Part shown: positions 39,710 to 49,034 of the stretch, one piece after another
How positions within the stretch are numbered: position 1 is the stretch's first letter
Layout of the letters: the number at the start of each line of letters is the position of its first letter
The notes under the pieces: generated by a model
What the model was told of the DNA's origin: nothing
Seen by the model: the letters and a program-made list of their open reading frames with translations, nothing else
The model's database searches: none
Program-made: the position numbers and the translations under genes
DNA from: Dokdonella sp.
Lineage (GTDB): Bacteria > Pseudomonadota > Gammaproteobacteria > Xanthomonadales > Rhodanobacteraceae
NCBI RefSeq assembly: GCF_019634815.1
Contig: NZ_JAHCAP010000003.1
Span: forward strand, 121,489 to 185,488
DNA length: 64,000 nucleotides
Reading direction: 5' to 3'

Positions 39710-39710
<1 letters not shown>
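38661..39710 (+). CDS. hflK: FtsH protease modulator HflK
   Basis: HflK forms, with HflC, a membrane SPFH complex that encloses and restrains FtsH. The 349-residue form starts MAWNEPGSGKQRDPW, the family N-terminus. A Gly-rich cytoplasmic stretch precedes a transmembrane segment (GIAVLGILLAWAAW), followed by the Band 7/SPFH domain (ETGVVLRFGKVARLVQPGLGFKFPRPI). A helical coiled region follows. The stop overlaps the hflC start as TGATG. An upstream Met frame (38562) is not conserved. Confidence 0.95.
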
Positions 39711-42009
<2,299 letters not shown>

Positions 42010-42052
42010 GTGGAAAGGCGCTGACGATGGGCTTGCCCGGTGCCCCGGCCTG

Positions 42053-43120
42053 ATGAGCGCGACCTGGATCGTCCAGCGCATCGAGGATGCGCGATTTCCG
42101 ATCCGCATCCGCATTGAGCAGGATGGGCGCAGCTTGCTGGCCGTGCGCGCGAAGTCTGCGTGGCCTGGTCCCGGTTCACAGGTGTTCTGCCTGCGCGAAC
42201 GTGATGCCGAGCCGGTGCCGGCCGTGGCCGAGCTCGAGCGCGTACCGGTAGCGCACCTCGCGCGCCTTGGGCGAAAGCTGTCGGTGACGCTGGACCGCGC
42301 GCAGCGCAAGCGATGCGAGTTCCTCATCGTCGAAAAGCCGCGCAAGGATGGCAGCGGCAGCTACGAGCAGGTGTTCTTTCGCACCGAGGCCGCTGTGCGG
42401 GCGCACCGCAGCAGCAAACGCGCCGAACTGACCGTGCGTACCGGTGAGGATCTGCAGATCGTTGTCGACAGCATGGAGCGCTATCCATGGGCCTTTCCCG
42501 GTGCGAAGCTGCAGCGGCGAAAGTTGCCGGTTGGCGACTACGCGCTGATTCTCGATGAGCGGCCGTATGCGCTCGTCGAGCGCAAGACGCTGCCCAATCT
42601 GCTGGCCGATCTTTCCGAGTTGAAGGGGCTGCACCAACAACTCGCCGAGCTATCGGCGTGGCCGCATGCCGCCTTGGTGATCGAGGCGCAGTATGCGGAT
42701 TTCGCCGATCCGGCCAAGATCGGAAAGTGGCCCGCAGCCCACCTGCTGCGCGTGCTCGCTGAACTGAGTGCCTTGTTTCCTGCCATGCCATGCGTATTTG
42801 CCGGCAACCGCAAGCTGGCAAACGTCTGGACGCAGCGTTGGTTTGCGGCGGTGCGCGCGGCTGCCATGCAGCCACGCCTGCCGCAGATTGCCGAAGTCGC
42901 TGCTCGCTACGAGGCTCGCGGTGAAGGTGGCGTCGAGGTGCGCATTCGTCACGCCGTACTGCGCGATCTGCCCGATGGCTTCGAGATCGGGCTGCTGCGT
43001 CAGCAGTTCACCGACATCAAGCCGACACGGATCAAGCGCGTGATCGATCAATTGCGAGACGAGGGGCGGCTGCGAGCGCAGGGACGTGGCCGCGGCGTGC
43101 GCTGGTGGCGCGTGGTCTGA
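42053..43120 (+). CDS. ERCC4-type nuclease domain protein
   Basis: A 355-residue protein with an ERCC4/XPF-like nuclease core: LPVGDYALIL (Asp162), then LVERKTLPNLLAD with Glu176-Arg177-Lys178 and a following Asp. This fits the GDX(n)ERKX3D signature. The C-terminal about 70 residues look like a winged-helix (TDIKPTRIKRVIDQLRDEGRL). The N-terminal 110 residues have no family that I recognise. Bacterial proteins of this type are sparsely studied; a role in DNA repair or in cutting branched DNA is inferred. It starts 43 bp after the purA stop and may be co-transcribed. Confidence 0.75.
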   Translation: MSATWIVQRIEDARFPIRIRIEQDGRSLLAVRAKSAWPGPGSQVFCLRERDAEPVPAVAELERVPVAHLARLGRKLSVTLDRAQRKRCEFLIVEKPRKDGSGSYEQVFFRTEAAVRAHRSSKRAELTVRTGEDLQIVVDSMERYPWAFPGAKLQRRKLPVGDYALILDERPYALVERKTLPNLLADLSELKGLHQQLAELSAWPHAALVIEAQYADFADPAKIGKWPAAHLLRVLAELSALFPAMPCVFAGNRKLANVWTQRWFAAVRAAAMQPRLPQIAEVAARYEARGEGGVEVRIRHAVLRDLPDGFEIGLLRQQFTDIKPTRIKRVIDQLRDEGRLRAQGRGRGVRWWRVV

Positions 43121-43124
43121 GGAT

Positions 43125-43700
43125 TCAGCGCCGCGTCGAGGATGCGAGCGCATGCCAACACCAATGCCAGGGTTCGTAGGCGATGCCGTGGCGATTGCCG
43201 CGCGGATAGGACATCACGAAGCCGAAGCGGAGCGCGTGGCGGCGCAACCACTTGAACGCGGCCGACTGCGCGAACTCTTCTTCGAGTGCTGCGTAGCCTG
43301 GCGTGGTGAGATCGAGCGCGCGACCACTGTGGTGTTCGCTGTAGCCGGGTGCCGCGCTCACACGCAGGATCTCTTCGATGGATTGGCCGCGCGCGAGTTT
43401 GCGTTCGATGATGCCGAGTTGGTAGTGCGCCGAGCGGAACGCCGAGACTACCTGAAGCTCAATCGACTGCGCGTGGGCCGCGGCGCGCATGCGTGCAAAG
43501 GCCAGCGCGGCGCGCGGTGTGAGCCATTGCTCGCGGCCATGGATATCGGCGCCGATCGAAGCGAGCTGAGCGGGTTCACGCACGAGGCGCAATTGATTTC
43601 GGCGCGCATGGTCGGCCGGAACGCCGAGTTTGCGGGAGCGCGCGACGACTTCGGCACGCTCGTCGCGGTCGCAACGTGCGGGCAGCGGGCCGTCGATCAT
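43125..43700 (-). CDS. D,D-carboxypeptidase, VanY/M15 family
   Basis: A 191-residue zinc peptidase of the M15B group, which trims D-Ala-D-Ala or related peptides of peptidoglycan. The zinc site is visible in GYSEHHSGRALDL (His and Asp ligands) and in the C-terminal EPWHWCWHAL. Upstream conserved segments are VVSAFRSAHYQLGI and IEEILRVSAAPG. No clear signal peptide precedes the domain, so its site of action is uncertain. It overlaps the 3' end of the upstream repeat-rich gene by 4 bp. Confidence 0.88.
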   Translation of the reverse strand: MIDGPLPARCDRDERAEVVARSRKLGVPADHARRNQLRLVREPAQLASIGADIHGREQWLTPRAALAFARMRAAAHAQSIELQVVSAFRSAHYQLGIIERKLARGQSIEEILRVSAAPGYSEHHSGRALDLTTPGYAALEEEFAQSAAFKWLRRHALRFGFVMSYPRGNRHGIAYEPWHWCWHALASSTRR

Positions 43701-44932
43701 TGCGCCGGCGTTTCCAGCGGTTTGACGTAAAAACCCGCGATGCGACCATCACTGCCGCAGGCGATCTGGGCGTAGAGATTGACCTTGTCGAAAATCAGCG
43801 GAATCGTGATCGCCAGATACCCCTGCAGTTCGGAGGCATGGCTCTGACCGCGTGCCTGCAGGCTGCCGAAGCGGGCGAGCGATTCCCAGGCAGCCTTGAA
43901 TTTTTCTGGCGGCAGTGCAGCGCGCATCGGTGCATCGAAGTCGTGCGTGGCCGCGTCGAAGTCGCCCTTTTGAGCCGCATCGAGCAAGGCGGTGGCGCGT
44001 GCCGTGCAGGCCTTTTGCAGCGCTTGTGCCTGCTGTTCGGCTGGGGATCGCGAAGGGATTGCCCTTGGCGCCGAGCCGCTTGCGGATGGATTGGCTGCGG
44101 ATTGTGATGTCGCAGGGGCTTCGGGCGCAGGGGCTTCGGGCGCAGGGGCTTCGGGCGCAGGGGCTTCGGGCGCAGGGGCTTCGGGCGCAGGGGCTTCGGG
44201 CGCAGGGGCTTCGGGCGCAGGGGCTTCGGGCGCAGGCGTTTCGGGCGCAGGCATTTCGGGCGCAGGCGTTTCGGGCGCAAGGGTTTCGCTTGCGGAGCCA
44301 AGGAGCTCGGCTGCGGCGGGCGCGGATTCCTTGCCTGCCTTCGCATCGACCGCGCTCTTGCGCAGCTTGGAAGCATTGGCTGGCTGCTTGTTCGCGGCGG
44401 GCTTCTTCACCTTGGACTTTGCGGGTCTGTGTGCCGCCGTCGGAGGCGTGTGCTTCTCCGGCTCGTCTTCTGCATTACCTGAAGCGGCCGCCTCAATCGG
44501 GGCTGTCTTCACCTCCGCGGCCGGGCTCGGCTCGCTCGCACCTGTCTTGACGTCTTTGGCGCGCGCCAGCGCATCGACATCAATATCCTGAGGCGCAACT
44601 TCCGGCTCTGTTTTGCCCTGGGCATTCGCGGCTCGAATCGATGCAGGATGGTTGGCGAGCGCAGGTGTCGGTTTTGGCTTGGCCGTTTGGGCGGGGCTGG
44701 ACTCGTTCCCGGCTGCGTCGGCAGCAGGTCCGGGCAGTGCCTGGCTCGACGTGTCCTTGGACGAACCGTGCTGTGGATGTTTGACATCCTTGGCACGTGC
44801 CAGTGCATCGACGTCGATGTCCTGCGGCGCGACCTCCCTGGGCCGGGGTTCGGCCGCCTTGTCGGGTTGCGCCGCGAAGGTCGAAGGCGTGCAGAAGAGT
44901 AGGGCGCAGGCAATCAGCAGGCGCAGGCTCAT
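43697..44932 (-). CDS. Secreted repeat-rich protein with C-terminal DUF3887-like domain
   Basis: A 411-residue exported protein of unknown function. A signal peptide (MSLRLLIACALLFCTPSTFA) precedes a long disordered region. Two identical 19-residue copies of the segment EVAPQDIDVDALARAKDVK lie near residues 33-51 and 111-129. A Lys/Pro-rich stretch follows, then a PAPEA/PAPET/PAPEM tandem array. The last about 100 residues, from ALQKACTARATALLDAAQKG to AGFYVKPLETPAQ, resemble DUF3887. The linker could span periplasm or peptidoglycan. It overlaps the D,D-carboxypeptidase gene downstream, so a cell-wall role is plausible. Confidence 0.72.
   Translation of the reverse strand: MSLRLLIACALLFCTPSTFAAQPDKAAEPRPREVAPQDIDVDALARAKDVKHPQHGSSKDTSSQALPGPAADAAGNESSPAQTAKPKPTPALANHPASIRAANAQGKTEPEVAPQDIDVDALARAKDVKTGASEPSPAAEVKTAPIEAAASGNAEDEPEKHTPPTAAHRPAKSKVKKPAANKQPANASKLRKSAVDAKAGKESAPAAAELLGSASETLAPETPAPEMPAPETPAPEAPAPEAPAPEAPAPEAPAPEAPAPEAPAPEAPAPEAPATSQSAANPSASGSAPRAIPSRSPAEQQAQALQKACTARATALLDAAQKGDFDAATHDFDAPMRAALPPEKFKAAWESLARFGSLQARGQSHASELQGYLAITIPLIFDKVNLYAQIACGSDGRIAGFYVKPLETPAQ
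44111..44236 (-). repeat. 15-bp tandem repeat encoding PAPEA
   Basis: About eight identical 15-bp units encode PAPEA on the minus strand, with three to four diverged units extending the array to about 44287 (PAPET, PAPEM). The units are identical at DNA level, which suggests recent slippage expansion. The length should vary between strains. Confidence 0.92.
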
Positions 44933-45134
44933 GACGCGAGATCCATTTCGGTTTCAAGGTGCGGTTGGGGTTGCGCTGGGCTTGTTCGCGCGAAGCGCCG
45001 CCACGATGCGCAGGACATTAGCATGCCCAGCGGTGCCACCGCTGAACGCAATCCGCGGCCCAATGCCGAAAATCATTGGACAAATGCGAATGGGCGGCTG
45101 ATCCTTGGCGCGGGGCGCTTGTGGGAAAAATCCG

Positions 45135-46811
45135 ATGAATCCGTCACTGCTGAGAATCACGCTGGCCGCAGGTCTTGCCCTGTGCGCGCAGATCGCGTTG
45201 GCAGTACCAGCTCATTACATCGTGTTCGAAGTCGATCGAACGGGCAGGGTCGATCCGGTCTATTACGCGCAGGTCGAACTCGATGGTGCAGCACCGGGCC
45301 AGCGCGCTGACGCCACAGGCGCGCAGGACCTGCGCGACGACGACATCATCTATCGCCTGCAGCGGCACAGCGTCGATCTGGGTGCCCATCGCGTGCGCCT
45401 GCCGCAGCTGCGCGGCGAATTTGCGCGTGATCCAGGCGTTGACGGGACCCTCGTTTCCACGCGTATCGACGCGGTCGAGCCGCGCGCCTTCGTGCTGCGC
45501 ATACCGCTCGATGAAGCCGACACGGTCAGCTTCGGCAAGGGCAGTACGCGGCAGGCGTTTGACCTGGATGCCATCGCGGCGCGGGTGCCTGATGCGCGCG
45601 GCGTGACGAGCGCGATGCCGGTCCTCGCGCCGACGGCGGTCACCGGGCCGCCATCGAACCGTGTCGACATTCTGGTGATCGGCGAGGGCTACACCAGCGC
45701 GCAGCAGAACCTCTTCAACAGCAATGCGGCGACCTTCGAGAATCAATTCTTCGGTGTCACGCCGTATCTGGAGTACAAGAGTTTCGTGAATTGGGCGACG
45801 CTGTTCGTCGCATCGAGCCAGTCCGGTGTCGACCATCCGCCCTACCAGGCTGGTTGCAATTCTTCCAATTGCTGCGCCGATAGCGAGGCGCAAACCGATC
45901 CGCATGCCGGGCAGTTCGTCAACACCGCCTTCGACGGCAAGTTCTGCGACTGGCAGATCCACCGGCTGCTCACGGTCAATGACAGCAAGGTGCTGGCGGC
46001 AGCGGCGGCGTATCCGGATTGGGATGAAATCCTCGTGGTGGCCAATGACACGGTGTATGGCGGCTCGGGAGGAAGCGTCTCGGTGACGTCGATGAACCAG
46101 TATGCAAGCGAGATCATCCTGCACGAGTACGGCCACACCTTCACGGGTCTTGCCGATGAATACGATACGGCCTATCCGGGCTTCCCGGCCTGCAACGACG
46201 TCTCCGGTGGCCCGCCCTGCGAGGCCAATGTAACCAACCAGACCAATCCGGCCTTGGTCAAATGGAAGGCCTGGCTCACGCCGGGCAATCCGATTCCCAC
46301 GCCGGGAGGTACGGCAGGAGTCGGCTTGTTCGAAGGCGCCCGATACCAGAGCGTGGGCATGTATCGTCCGGTGGACCAGTGCGAAATGCGCTATCTGGGG
46401 ATGAACTTCTGCCCCGCCTGCCGTCAGGAATATGTGGTCAGACTCTACGCAGGAGGTTGGGGTGTGCCGGCGGGAGGCATCGATTTGATCGAGCCGGGCA
46501 GCGAATCACCACCGGCCGCGCAACCGGTGCAGTATGCGCCAGGGACGACGCAGACCTTCAGCATCGTTGCATTGCGGCCGTCAGTCGGCAGCCTCGCCTT
46601 TGAATGGTGGCTCGACGGCGTGCGCCTGTCCGGGCCATCGACTGAAAGCCATGCATTCACGCAGAGCATGCCGACACCGACGACGCGAACGCTGCAGGTG
46701 CGGGTGCGCGACACCAGTGCCTACGTCAAGCCAGGTCCATTGCCCACACGCACGCGCACCTGGACGATTCAAGTCAATGCCGATCTTGTTTTCCGCAACG
46801 GTTTCGATTGA
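45135..46811 (+). CDS. Exported M64 (IgA-type) metallopeptidase
   Basis: A 558-residue secreted zinc peptidase of family M64. The N-terminus is a signal peptide (MNPSLLRITLAAGLALCAQIALA). The catalytic motif HEYGHTFTGLADEYD (His330, Glu331, His334) matches HExxH with the downstream Asp/Glu. An N-terminal domain precedes it, and the last about 100 residues resemble an Ig-like domain (TFSIVALRPSVGSLAFEWWLDG). The C-terminus ends LVFRNGFD. I chose the Met at 45135 because it begins the signal peptide. Targets are unknown; the divergent neighbour is also exported. Confidence 0.88.
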   Translation: MNPSLLRITLAAGLALCAQIALAVPAHYIVFEVDRTGRVDPVYYAQVELDGAAPGQRADATGAQDLRDDDIIYRLQRHSVDLGAHRVRLPQLRGEFARDPGVDGTLVSTRIDAVEPRAFVLRIPLDEADTVSFGKGSTRQAFDLDAIAARVPDARGVTSAMPVLAPTAVTGPPSNRVDILVIGEGYTSAQQNLFNSNAATFENQFFGVTPYLEYKSFVNWATLFVASSQSGVDHPPYQAGCNSSNCCADSEAQTDPHAGQFVNTAFDGKFCDWQIHRLLTVNDSKVLAAAAAYPDWDEILVVANDTVYGGSGGSVSVTSMNQYASEIILHEYGHTFTGLADEYDTAYPGFPACNDVSGGPPCEANVTNQTNPALVKWKAWLTPGNPIPTPGGTAGVGLFEGARYQSVGMYRPVDQCEMRYLGMNFCPACRQEYVVRLYAGGWGVPAGGIDLIEPGSESPPAAQPVQYAPGTTQTFSIVALRPSVGSLAFEWWLDGVRLSGPSTESHAFTQSMPTPTTRTLQVRVRDTSAYVKPGPLPTRTRTWTIQVNADLVFRNGFD

Positions 46812-46818
46812 AAGCTTG

Positions 46819-46850
46819 CCCGAGCCCGGCCAAGTCGGGTCGGGTTCTCT
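46819..46850. terminator. Hairpin between convergent M64 peptidase and CPBP genes
   Basis: CCCGA-g-CCCG (46819-46828) pairs with CGGGTCGGG (46836-46844) with one bulge and a 7-nt loop. It is followed by TTCTCT in the plus orientation and lies in the 55-bp convergent gap. Confidence 0.5.
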
Positions 46851-46866
46851 GCGGCAGGGCGCTTGT

Positions 46867-47646
46867 TCAAGCGCCAGGCGGCGCCAGCGGCGCGATCACG
46901 TGCAACACGAGGTCAGTGCACAAGTGCGCGAGCATCGCGTGCTCAAGTCCGCGCTTCCAGTAGAGCCAGCCGAACACGAGGCCGCCGATTGCGTTGTAGG
47001 CAATCACACGCGCAATCAGGACTGGCGTGAGTGGCGCGAGTTGCGCCGCCATCGGCAGATGGCCAGCGCCGAAGGCAAGGGCAGCCAGCGTGATGGCGAT
47101 GAGCATCACCCACGTGCGCGGCTGGCCGTCGCAGAAGCGGCTCAGCAGCCAGACAATTCCACCCATCACGAAGACGCGGAGGCCGACTTCTTCGAGGATC
47201 GCGCCGTAGGGTGAGGCCAGCAATCCCTTGCCGGCAAATGCGAGTGACGCGGGCGCCGAGGCGGCCGGCGCAGCAAGCGGCGCGCCGAAGAGCGCAATCG
47301 CGGCGAGGATGGCGCCGCCGGTGATCGCGCCCAGCAGTGCCGCCTGCGCCCAAGCCGAATGTGCGGGTGCCGGCTGCCGATACAGCCACGCGCGCAGCCA
47401 GGGCGCGCCCAGTCCCAATGGTGCGCCGAGCTTCAGACCCGCCCAGGCGAGCAGGAACATGATCACGCCTGCCTGCAGCGACTGCGCGCCGATGATCACG
47501 GCTTGTGGAAGGCCGCTGGCCGCACTCGCCGTTTGCAGCGCCTTGGGTTGCAAGGCGAGCAGATAGGGAAACAGCAGCGCGGTGGCGAAGATGCTGACAA
47601 GGCCGAGCACGAGCGCAATGCGCAGTTGCGGTTGGCGCGAACTCAT
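46867..47646 (-). CDS. CPBP family intramembrane metalloprotease
   Basis: A 259-residue polytopic membrane protein with about seven hydrophobic segments. The CPBP/Abi motifs are ILEEVGLRVFVMGG (paired Glu then Arg), FGAGHLP with a conserved His, and EHAMLAHLCTDLVLH. Such proteins act as intramembrane proteases or as regulators related to prenyl-protein proteases. The start overlaps the upstream RHH gene stop as ATGA, so they are translated together. Its substrate is unknown. Confidence 0.87.
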   Translation of the reverse strand: MSSRQPQLRIALVLGLVSIFATALLFPYLLALQPKALQTASAASGLPQAVIIGAQSLQAGVIMFLLAWAGLKLGAPLGLGAPWLRAWLYRQPAPAHSAWAQAALLGAITGGAILAAIALFGAPLAAPAASAPASLAFAGKGLLASPYGAILEEVGLRVFVMGGIVWLLSRFCDGQPRTWVMLIAITLAALAFGAGHLPMAAQLAPLTPVLIARVIAYNAIGGLVFGWLYWKRGLEHAMLAHLCTDLVLHVIAPLAPPGA

Positions 47647-47828
47647 GCGGGATCCTCCTCGACTGGGTCGGTGGGGGGTGACTTGAGCCTCCCGGCCTTG
47701 CGCAGCGCATCGCGCAGCAGATACTCGATCTGCGCATTGAGCGAACGCAGTTCATCATCAGCCCAGTGCTGCACGGCTCCGAGCACTTGCGCGCTGATGC
47801 GCAGCGGATAGGCTTTCTTCTCAGCCAT
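47643..47828 (-). CDS. Arc-like ribbon-helix-helix DNA-binding protein
   Basis: A 61-residue protein with a ribbon-helix-helix fold: KAYPLRISAQVLGAVQHWADDELRSLNAQIEYLLRDAL. The strand KAYPLRIS would contact DNA and the LNAQIEYLLRDALRK segment is the second helix. The C-terminal tail is Pro/Asp-rich. It sits between the SPFH gene and the CPBP gene with a 4-bp overlap to the latter, so it probably autoregulates the operon. Confidence 0.83.
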   Translation of the reverse strand: MAEKKAYPLRISAQVLGAVQHWADDELRSLNAQIEYLLRDALRKAGRLKSPPTDPVEEDPA

Positions 47829-47895
47829 CGAGAACGCTCTTCGTGAGAAGTGCGGCCACGGATGGCCGCTTCCTGATGTTCGTGATCAGGGACGA

Positions 47896-48789
47896 TCACC
47901 CATACAACGTGCCGGTGTTGACCACCGGCTGCGTCGCGCGCTCGCCGCAGAGCACGACCAGCAGATTGCTGACCATCGCTGCGCGCCGTTCATTGTCGAG
48001 GTCGACCACGCCGCGCTTGCCCAATTCGGCCAGCGCCATTTCGACCATGCTCACCGCGCCTTCGACGATGCGCTCGCGCGCCGCGACGATCGCGCTGGCC
48101 TGCTGGCGTTGCAACATGGCCTGGGCAATTTCCTGCGCATAGGCGAGGTGGCTGATGCGCGCCTCGGTGACCTTGACGCCGGCCTTGCCCAGACGCTGCT
48201 GGATTTCGTTGGCCAGATGGGTATTGATCTGATCGCCGTGGCTGCGCAGGGAAGGCTTGCCATCGTCGTGCGCATCGTAGGGATAGCTCTGCGCCATCTG
48301 ACGCAATGCCGACTCCGACTGGATCTGCACGAAGTTCTCGTAATTGTCGACGCAGAACACGGCTTCGGCGGTGTCGACGACTTGCCAGACCACGATCGCG
48401 GCGATTTCGATCGGGTTGCCGTCGGCGTCATTGACCTTGAGCTTGCTCGACTCGAAATTGCGAACGCGCAGGCTGATCGCGCTCTTGCCGTAGAACGGAT
48501 TGGTCCAGCGCAAGCCGGTCTCACGGCTGGTACCGGCATAACGACCGAACAATTGGAGTACCTGGCCCTGGTTGGGTTGCACCTGGAAGAAGCCCTTGGC
48601 CAGAAATCCGAGCAGGCCGATCAGCAGGCTGCCTGCGATGAGTGGTGCCGGGCTGGGATCGGGCTGAGCCTTGAGTGAGTGAATGATCCATGCCACATCG
48701 GCGAGTGCGATCAGGACCATGATGACGGCGGCCGGAATTCCGGCGACGGAAAAGGCGGCGGTTTCGTTGAGATCGGGGCGTTGGTTCAT
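47896..48789 (-). CDS. SPFH/Band 7 membrane protein
   Basis: A 297-residue SPFH protein with two N-terminal transmembrane segments (SVAGIPAAVIMVLIALADVAW and IAGSLLIGLLGFLAKGFF). The SPFH core begins GQVLQLFGRYAGTSRETGLRW and continues VRVRNFE-like LRVRNFESSKLKVNDADGNP. The C-terminal region contains helical AQAMLQRQQASAIVAARERI. A strong AAGGAGG ribosome site lies eight bases before 48789. It leads an operon with the RHH and CPBP genes. Function is unknown; related proteins organise membrane microdomains. Confidence 0.87.
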   Translation of the reverse strand: MNQRPDLNETAAFSVAGIPAAVIMVLIALADVAWIIHSLKAQPDPSPAPLIAGSLLIGLLGFLAKGFFQVQPNQGQVLQLFGRYAGTSRETGLRWTNPFYGKSAISLRVRNFESSKLKVNDADGNPIEIAAIVVWQVVDTAEAVFCVDNYENFVQIQSESALRQMAQSYPYDAHDDGKPSLRSHGDQINTHLANEIQQRLGKAGVKVTEARISHLAYAQEIAQAMLQRQQASAIVAARERIVEGAVSMVEMALAELGKRGVVDLDNERRAAMVSNLLVVLCGERATQPVVNTGTLYG

Positions 48790-48822
48790 TGGCGGGGCCT
48801 CCTTCAAGGTTCGCCGCAAGTA

Positions 48823-48839
48823 GATATCAAAACGATATC
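48823..48839 (-). promoter_or_regulatory. GATATC dyad upstream of the SPFH operon
   Basis: GATATC-AAAAC-GATATC forms an inverted repeat whose arms are themselves palindromic; on the minus strand TGATATC recurs at 11-bp spacing. It lies about 34 bp upstream of the SPFH start, where a promoter would be. It is a candidate operator, possibly for the RHH protein of the same operon. An AT-rich stretch follows at about 48900-48955. Confidence 0.5.
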
Positions 48840-49034
48840 ACCGTCAAGAGAGTCGCTACCGAAACCCACTCACGTCCCCGCCGAGCGCATGACGCCTCCA
48901 TGCAAATAACAATTAAAACAAATAGGTGCGCGACATTCCTGAAGAGATTTATCCGCGAGATTGCTCCCCTGGCGTCGCATTTCCGGGGCTGCTGCGACAC
49001 GCTGGAAGAACCGGACGCGCCCGAACTGCTGCGC

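Noticed and set aside
44111..44287. Possible CRISPR-like array
   Set aside because: The units are contiguous 15-bp repeats without spacers and code for PAPEA.
43992..44591. Gly-Ala-Ser collagen-like frame on the plus strand
   Set aside because: It is the reverse reading of the PAPEA repeat gene; the minus-strand product has a signal peptide and a DUF3887-like domain.
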